Origin: Cytauxzoon felis
Taxonomy: Eukaryota > Apicomplexa > Aconoidasida > Piroplasmida > Theileriidae
Length of the DNA stretch: 45,426 nt
Direction: 5' to 3'
Assembly: GCA_020283715.1 (NCBI GenBank)
Contig: JAIQCW010000021.1
Location: 1 to 45,426, forward strand
Shown: positions 40,401 through 45,426 of the stretch, one piece after another
How positions within the stretch are numbered: position 1 is the stretch's first letter
How the letters are laid out: each line of letters begins with the position of its first letter
Notes under the pieces: model-generated
Seen by the model: only the letters and a program-made list of their open reading frames with translations
Databases searched by the model: none
What the model was told of the DNA's origin: nothing
Translations under genes and position numbers: made by a program

Positions 40401-40561
40401 CATGAAATAATTTCATTTCTTGATATTTGACTAGAATTAGAGAATATCAATGAATCATTGATACTATATAGACGATCAATACCAGCATTAGGTTTTGGTT
40501 TGAGTAATTTGGGATTGGCGAGTAGTACGCTATCAGTTTCATCTGCTATCCCAGTAAACAT
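37483..40561 (-). CDS. BT1-family folate/biopterin-type transporter, seven exons
   Basis: Exons 40561-40393, 40355-40278, 39838-39615, 39201-39040, 39002-38829, 38476-37885 and 37523-37483 join to 479 aa with every phase consistent. The sequence fits the BT1/MFS family: GVEILCYLPILYIYKDDFKL, LPMNIKLLFAFLSDAVPLIG with CRRKSYLAIG, VIGEALVIEFGR, AMFYFMTDRLGFEPE and FVMATRLCPQGIESSMY. About a dozen membrane segments are spread along it. In Plasmodium and kinetoplastids such proteins carry folates or pterins; related members carry other small molecules, so the substrate is open. The start MFTGIADET is the first clean ATG. Introns 2, 3, 5 and 6 (439, 413, 352, 361 nt) each contain one A repeat; introns 1 and 4 are both 37 nt. 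Confidence 0.87.
37595..37848 (-). repeat. Family A repeat in BT1 intron 6
   Basis: Full element in sense with the host: CCACCCGAGGTCC, gtcctgccgtcagc, gtcttgcagacagc, ctgagatcagctcggg, CACGATCTCCGGGAGTGGC, ctctttagagata and CCACGCCGAGTGG. Confidence 0.85.
38515..38805 (+). repeat. Family A repeat in BT1 intron 5
   Basis: Full element, antisense to the host, with CCACTTGAGGTCC, CCACTCGGCG, cctgccgtcagc, the tctaaagag arm, CCGCAGCTGATCTCAGGG, GTCTGCAAGAC and GGCGAGTGG. Confidence 0.85.
39245..39545 (+). repeat. Family A repeat in BT1 intron 3
   Basis: Full element, antisense to the host. The left cassette is CCATTGCATGGAGC. The right arm is followed by GTCTGCATGAC, GGCGAGTGG and GACGGCAGGACG. 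Confidence 0.85.
39900..40160 (+). repeat. Family A repeat in BT1 intron 2
   Basis: Element with the alternative left arm (tccccgtaaacgg) and the cctggaagcgatctatggg right arm, ending GCCACGCCGAGTGG. It is antisense to the host. It shows that left and right arm types are combined independently. Confidence 0.85.
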
Positions 40562-40806
40562 TTTAATATATATTAAATACAAGAGTATATACGATTAAAT
40601 CTACATTATATGATAAGATAGTTATTTAGAATAATTCATATATTTTATTTTCTTGAAGTAAATATATGATTATTCTAAAAGTGTTAAATTTGAAACATTT
40701 GATGTTAATTTTTGTGCATACAATTGCAACCTTCCAAATGTACCATAGTGAATCGTTAATATTAAATAATAAAAATATTAATGTGTAAAATAATAGTGAT
40801 ATTAAA

Positions 40807-43800
40807 TTATAGTGTGGATAGTATCAACACCAGCATCGTTAAAAATAATTTATTAACCTAAGGAAAAAATATATTATTTTATCATTTATTATATTAGACA
40901 TTAATAATTATATAAACTTACATTCATATTAAAACCATTAATGTGTAATAAATCTTCACCTGTAATTTTCAAACTTGTCAACTCTATATACTCATCATTG
41001 TCTATCTTTGGACCATCATCACTTGATATCAAATTAAATCTTAATGATAATGACTTATTATTATGTAAACCATTAACTAATGACTTCATTATTCCAATAT
41101 TCTCTTCACCATTTCTCTGATGATCAACTAATTTGCCATTTGGAACATGAGGATTCACATGACCAGCCAAATTATCCCTTACATTTAAATCATTTGATTG
41201 TATACCTATCACCCTTTCATCTGTATTAGGATTATCACCTAATGCATTCATTAGATGAGAATTTAATACACTATTGCTACCTGAAGTATTGCCGTTCTCT
41301 CTTACATTTGCCGTTCCACCTGAGGTTACATTCCTACTATCCTTTCCACCTGAGGTCATTCCACTCGCCGTGGTGGCTTCTCTATTTACTTCCCCCTTCG
41401 CTTCCCGTAGATCAGCTGCGGGTTCCACCTGAGGTCCAGTACTACTCTTAATTCCACTCGTAGTTCCACCTTCCTCACTGCCACGATCTCTGGGAGTGGC
41501 TTTACTCTTTAGAGATAACAAATTAGAAGAGCTGACGGCAGGACCAAGAGAGGTGGATTGGACCTCAGGTGGAGAAGCTTCTACGGCATTGGGATGAGAG
41601 ACTATATGATTTTTAATTGAGTCATTTTTAGATGGAGGGATATTTGAATTGGTATTAATGAAGCTTGTATTGAATATTTTACTAAATATTTTCTTTGGTA
41701 ATGTTAGGATTCCATCATTGACTGTTGTATTTTTATTCTCATCTGTAATTTCTTCAAGTGTATTTGGATTAACTCCTACAATATTAGCCAATTGGTTTGG
41801 ATTATTCAATGCATCTTTAATATCTTCATATAATTTTTCAAATGGTAATGATAATTTTGATAAATTCGATTTAAATTGTTTAGATGACATCTTATTTAAC
41901 AAATCATCAACATCACCAGATATTAAAAGATTATCAATTATGGAATATATTATCCTTAATGAAGTTTGTGGACCTAAGATTAACTTTTCCAATACATTCT
42001 CATCACTAATAAAAAGAAAATTAATTTCTAATAATAAATTTCAAACTAACTTTAAATCTAATAAAATAGAACGAATTAAATTACTAATCAATGATTCATT
42101 TAATTTAGGTTCCAAATGATTACCTTTAATAGTAAATATACCCAATGGTAATAATGATCTTCTTATACCCATTAAAGGTGTTATCATATCAACCCTTTCC
42201 AATTCATTACCATCATTTAAAGAATTAACACCATATGTTATATCGTCAGCCACACCACTTGAGGTTACATTCCTGCTCTTCATTCCACTAGGCGTGGTGC
42301 CTTCTCTATTTAGTTGTCCCTCCGCTTCCCTGAGATCAGCTGCGGGTTTCACTTGAGGTCCAGTACTACTCTTCATTCCACTCGCCGTGGAGGCTCTTCT
42401 AATTACCTCACCTCGACTCCCATTGATCGTCTCGGATTCTTCGCCACGATCTCTGGGAGTGGCATTACCGTTTACGGGGAGTGAATTGGAAGAGCTGACG
42501 GCAGGACTAACCTCAGGTGGAGACATGTCTGTATGATTAGCCCCGTCATTATTTCCATTAGTTGTGGCAGTATTTTTATTTATTTCTCCTTCCAGTTTCA
42601 CTTGATTGCCTGTTGGAGGTATACTTGTATCAGGTTCATTTCTGGAGAATAATGTCATTTCTAATAATTTAGGTACGGATTCTATAAGACTTATTGTATC
42701 AGGCACAGAATCTGTAACTGATTTTATAACCTCTAAATCAACACCAGCTCTAGCTATATTCTCTAATGGTTTTAATGATTCACTACTAATCTTTGGCATG
42801 TAATTATCACTCATGGCTGATACTATCCTCTCGATTTTATGCTTATGACCCAAATTAGATATACGGGTTAAATCATTCAATAATGATGTTTCTAACTCTT
42901 CAACCAACTTACTAAATGGCTCATATGCATCCATAAATACACTTGCCTGTAAATATAGAATAATACCATTAATTATGGGGTAAAACACCACAATTGTAAT
43001 AGACCCTATAAATCCCCACATGATGTTACAACCACTGTTGGTCTTGCAGACAGCTCCTCCACCCGAGGTTACATTCCTGCCGTCAGCTTCTCTATTTACT
43101 TCCCCCTACGCTTCCCTGAGATCAGCTGTGGGTAGTCCACCTGAGGTTACATCCATTACAACTTCAGCACTATCTTCCATCATTCCTATGATGGATGATC
43201 CATCACTACCTTCACCACGATCTCCGGGAGTGGCTTTACTCTATAGAGATGAATAATTGGAAGAGCTGTCTGCAAGACCAACGGTAGAGTCGTGTGGAAC
43301 ACTGGTTGTAACCTCAGGTGGAGGTAGTAGAGAGCTATGGTACAAATTTCGTTGGGAAAATATGACTTTGACATTCCTTGTGTATAAACATACTGATTTT
43401 TTGAGATAGTCTTCAATATTGACTTTGATATTGTACACGTCATTGACGAGTGTGATATTTTTGACAATATCATTTTTATTACCACTGGCGATGGCGCACA
43501 TGATGTTTGCTATTATGTTCCATCTTTTGAATAGTATATCTTGTACATTTTTTGATATTAAGGATAATTCTGCGTTACGGAATAGTGGAAGGAATTTTTC
43601 TAGCAATGATTTGACATCGTTATATAACAATTTAACTTCGGGTATTTTTACATTATTTAAATCATTGATACGTTTTTCTAATAATTTATATATGAATTGT
43701 CCATTATTATTTGGTAGGAATGATTGATTGATGATGGCTTCTGTTATACATATAATTACTTTAAAATATTTATTAATTAAACCTTCTAATTCATTACCAT

Positions 43801-44110
43801 TACAATTATTATTATTTATTTTACATATTGATATACTTTTATCATTAATTATATGACATTCTGATAACAATTTATTATTAATTACATCATCACTATATAA
43901 TTTATTATTATTTATAGATTCTTTTAAAACATTTAATAATACATTTTGTATCTTACATGTCTCTTCATTATTAATCATATCTTCTAGATTTACTGCATTA
44001 TTTGGTGTTAAGATATTATTTATATTATCTGCATTCTTATCAAATTTAATCGATGATATATTATCTATTAATATTAAATATATAAATAATATTAATCTTA
44101 ATATATTCAT
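40807..44110 (-). CDS. Predicted secreted GPI-anchored protein with two in-frame family A insertions
   Basis: Exons 44110-43394, 42946-42051, 42005-40922 and 40857-40807 join to 915 aa with matching phases. Residues 1-20 form a signal peptide (MNILRLILFIYLILID). The last exon supplies a short hydrophobic tail (LFLTMLVLILSTL) directly at the C-terminus, after polar sequence, as in GPI-attachment signals. Between them lie mostly helical, Asn/Ile/Leu-rich segments with few cysteines (CKIQ, CHII, CKINNNNC, MCAIAS). No known domain is recognised. Family A copies are translated at about residues 379-474 and 680-773, separating three native blocks; a third A copy fills intron 1 (447 nt). The other introns are 45 and 64 nt. 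A surface location is inferred; function is unknown. Confidence 0.65.
41300..41582 (-). repeat. Family A repeat inside exon 3 of the GPI-anchored gene
   Basis: Full element in sense, with tandem CCACCTGAGGT units, CCACTCGCCGTGGTGGC, cgtagatcagctgcggg, CACGATCTCTGGGAGTGGC, ctctttagagata and gctgacggcagg. It is read in the same frame as all other exonic copies. Confidence 0.9.
42245..42530 (-). repeat. Family A repeat inside exon 2 of the GPI-anchored gene
   Basis: Full element in sense. It contains CCACTAGGCGTGGTGCC and CCACTCGCCGTGGAGGC cassettes, the rare cgactcccattgatcgtctcgg arm shared only with 24350-24400, and the gtttacgggga left arm. Confidence 0.9.
43030..43325 (-). repeat. Family A repeat in intron 1 of the GPI-anchored gene
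   Basis: Full element in sense. It contains the inner ccatcattcctatgatgg-type block found also in the BAG6-like and FAINT-like exonic copies, a ctctatagagatg arm and a GTCTGCAAGACC cassette. Confidence 0.88.
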
Positions 44111-44942
44111 ATTTATTAACTATTCTGTATTAAAATGGATCTCTTTTAACTTTTACATCGATACCTATCATTATTGACACATCATTCATCTTCTTTTGTT
44201 TATCAAATGTGCATTGTGTAAATATTATAAATGTGTACAATAACTTAAATAACATATACACATTGTCCAAATAACAACATCTCACCGGCACTTTATTGCA
44301 TTGTTCAATTTAGTAAAATTTCTAAACTACTATATGTTTGCAACCATTTATCATCTGTCTAAGTGTCAATTTATAATAAATTATTCTAAAACTTATATGT
44401 TTCATGTTAAACAAGAACATTTATTCACATTGTCCTACCTCTCCTACCATATATTAACTCTCACACTTGTCATAATATGAGCATTATAGATAAATTAACA
44501 CACAATTTAAGTAGTTTTGGAAACAGATAAATGATGTATATTAAAAGATAGTGTTTATAACATTGTCTTGAATAAAGTTCATTAGTAATTCGTAACACTC
44601 CCAAGACGTTGCCAAGTAGACACAACACAAGTTTATAAACTCAACGAAGGATAATTATAAATATACAATTTAAATTATAAGATTTTTATATATTATTGTA
44701 ACTACTTAAAAATTTTGTTATTACTAGATAAAATTGTTGCCAATTGATCAGGGACTATCCCAATACTTACTTTACATTACACAATCTTGAAATATCCATT
44801 ATTATGATACATTCTAGTCACAACTACCACTTCTAGTACTTTCTGTATATTTATTCGAATTGGTATTAGTCTTTATGAGAAGGTTTATTCATTAAGAAAA
44901 TGCGACCCTTTAACATCTGAGTCGTGATATCTATCTATGTTA
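44111..44942. other. AT-rich intergenic region
   Basis: About 830 bp with no open frame of note, no A/B repeat and no RNA gene recognised. It includes the upstream region of the GPI-anchored gene and the 3' flank of the last FAINT-like gene. Confidence 0.4.
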
Positions 44943-45426
44943 TCACTTCTTTTTAGAAGCTTGCACATTATCATCTGTTTTATTTTCATTAGAGTTGACA
45001 AATATACTATAGTACTTCATTCTGTCAATTTGAACGAAAGTATCTTTAGCCTTTTCATAGTATAATTCCTTGTAACTGGATTGATAATTTAAGAACAACA
45101 TTAGTACAACAACATTATCCCCAATTTTATCAACATTTATATTGTAACATATTAAGTTATCATTTTTCAATTCCCAAATAACAGACTTTTTATATATAAT
45201 TTTGACAATGACATGATTTGGTTCACAAGAAAATCTGTACATAGTCAAATTATCCTCACTGGATTGGCTAAATATAACGCCTTCATTCGTTTTGTTCGCG
45301 CTGATATCTACCTGAATCAAAGTTTTATCGTCAAATAAATTCTCTGAACGATTGTTGGCACCGGATTCAGCACCAGAAACTGATTGTTTAGGATTAGATA
45401 CATTCGATTCAGATGATTGTGATTGC
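44943..45426 (-). CDS. FAINT/DUF529-like protein, C-terminal part (5' end beyond window)
   Basis: The frame is open from the window edge to a stop at 44943, giving about 160 residues. It starts in a Ser/Asn-rich linker, then has one FAINT-like unit. That unit comprises LIQVDISANKTNEGV, YRFSCEPNHVIVKIIYKKSVIWEL, a Cys shortly afterwards (ICYNI), VVVLMLFLNY, KELYYEKAKDTFVQI and a polar C-terminal tail (DNVQASKKK). The aromatic IW step and the KELYY step match the other units in this window. No anchor follows, so the protein is probably secreted if it has a signal peptide upstream. Confidence 0.65.
   Translation of the reverse strand, partial: QSQSSESNVSNPKQSVSGAESGANNRSENLFDDKTLIQVDISANKTNEGVIFSQSSEDNLTMYRFSCEPNHVIVKIIYKKSVIWELKNDNLICYNINVDKIGDNVVVLMLFLNYQSSYKELYYEKAKDTFVQIDRMKYYSIFVNSNENKTDDNVQASKKK

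Noticed and set aside
1841..43325. CRISPR array interpretation of the recurring short palindromes
   Set aside because: The repeats are dispersed over the whole window in both orientations with no regular spacers, and the genome is eukaryotic.
1..45426. tRNA, rRNA or other structural RNA genes
   Set aside because: I looked for T-loop-like and cloverleaf patterns and saw none that I could support; a covariance-model search would be needed to exclude them.

Overview
The window is nuclear DNA of a piroplasmid apicomplexan, most like the Theileria/Cytauxzoon lineage. I base this on the very AT-rich sequence, many short spliceosomal introns (36 to 76 nt, GT..AG), an AP2-type regulator, a bacterial-type leucyl-tRNA synthetase with a bipartite-looking organelle leader, a BT1 folate/biopterin-type transporter, and at least four secreted proteins resembling the FAINT/DUF529 family that is expanded in Theileria. 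The species cannot be fixed from sequence alone.

Layout. 1-252: 3' end of a prolyl-4-hydroxylase-like gene. 312-2620 (minus): LSM8, an AP2-domain gene and a small unknown gene. 3342-6287 (plus): organellar-type LeuRS. 6934-10355 (minus): two secreted Cof-type HAD hydrolase paralogs. 11314-12126 (minus): conserved-looking protein of unknown function. 12848-15016 (plus): UBL/BAG6-like protein. 15039-16974 (plus): methyltransferase. 16956-17820 (minus): TIM22. 18156-20701 (plus): ERO1. 21331-21828 (plus): FAINT-like protein. 22319-27645 (minus): seven-exon FAN-type GRAM/BEACH/WD40 gene. 27842-28822 (plus): OXA1. 29340-32081 (plus): very Cys-rich ORF without a visible start. 32034-35991 (minus): two FAINT-like proteins. 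36591-37427 (minus): prohibitin. 37483-40561 (minus): seven-exon BT1 transporter. 40807-44110 (minus): predicted GPI-anchored secreted protein. 44943-45426 (minus): FAINT-like protein cut by the window edge. Exon joins were chosen by hand so that splice sites, reading frame and family homology agree.

The outstanding feature is a high-copy modular repeat system. Family A copies (about 30, mostly 100 to 330 bp) are GC-rich against the background and bounded by short inverted ends (TTCCACTCG.. and ..CGAGTGGAA, or CCACCTGAGG/CCTCAGGTGG). They consist of inverted arms that carry interchangeable palindromic cassettes. Family B is a core of about 240-260 bp always found between two inverted A arms (A-B-A). 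A copies lie between genes, inside introns, and inside exons of four genes (six insertions), where every copy is read in the same orientation and frame and adds peptide containing motifs such as TPGDRG and DLREAEGEVN. A-B-A composites occur only in introns or between genes. Introns are bimodal: without a repeat they are 36 to 76 nt (one of 238), with A about 330 to 450 nt, and with A-B-A 512 to 572 nt.

The host genes do ordinary work: mitochondrial import and membrane biogenesis (TIM22, OXA1, prohibitin), ER oxidative folding (ERO1), RNA processing (LSM8), organelle translation (LeuRS), membrane trafficking (BEACH protein) and transport (BT1). Secreted or surface candidates (FAINT-like, HAD, Cys-rich and GPI-anchored proteins) are interspersed among them.
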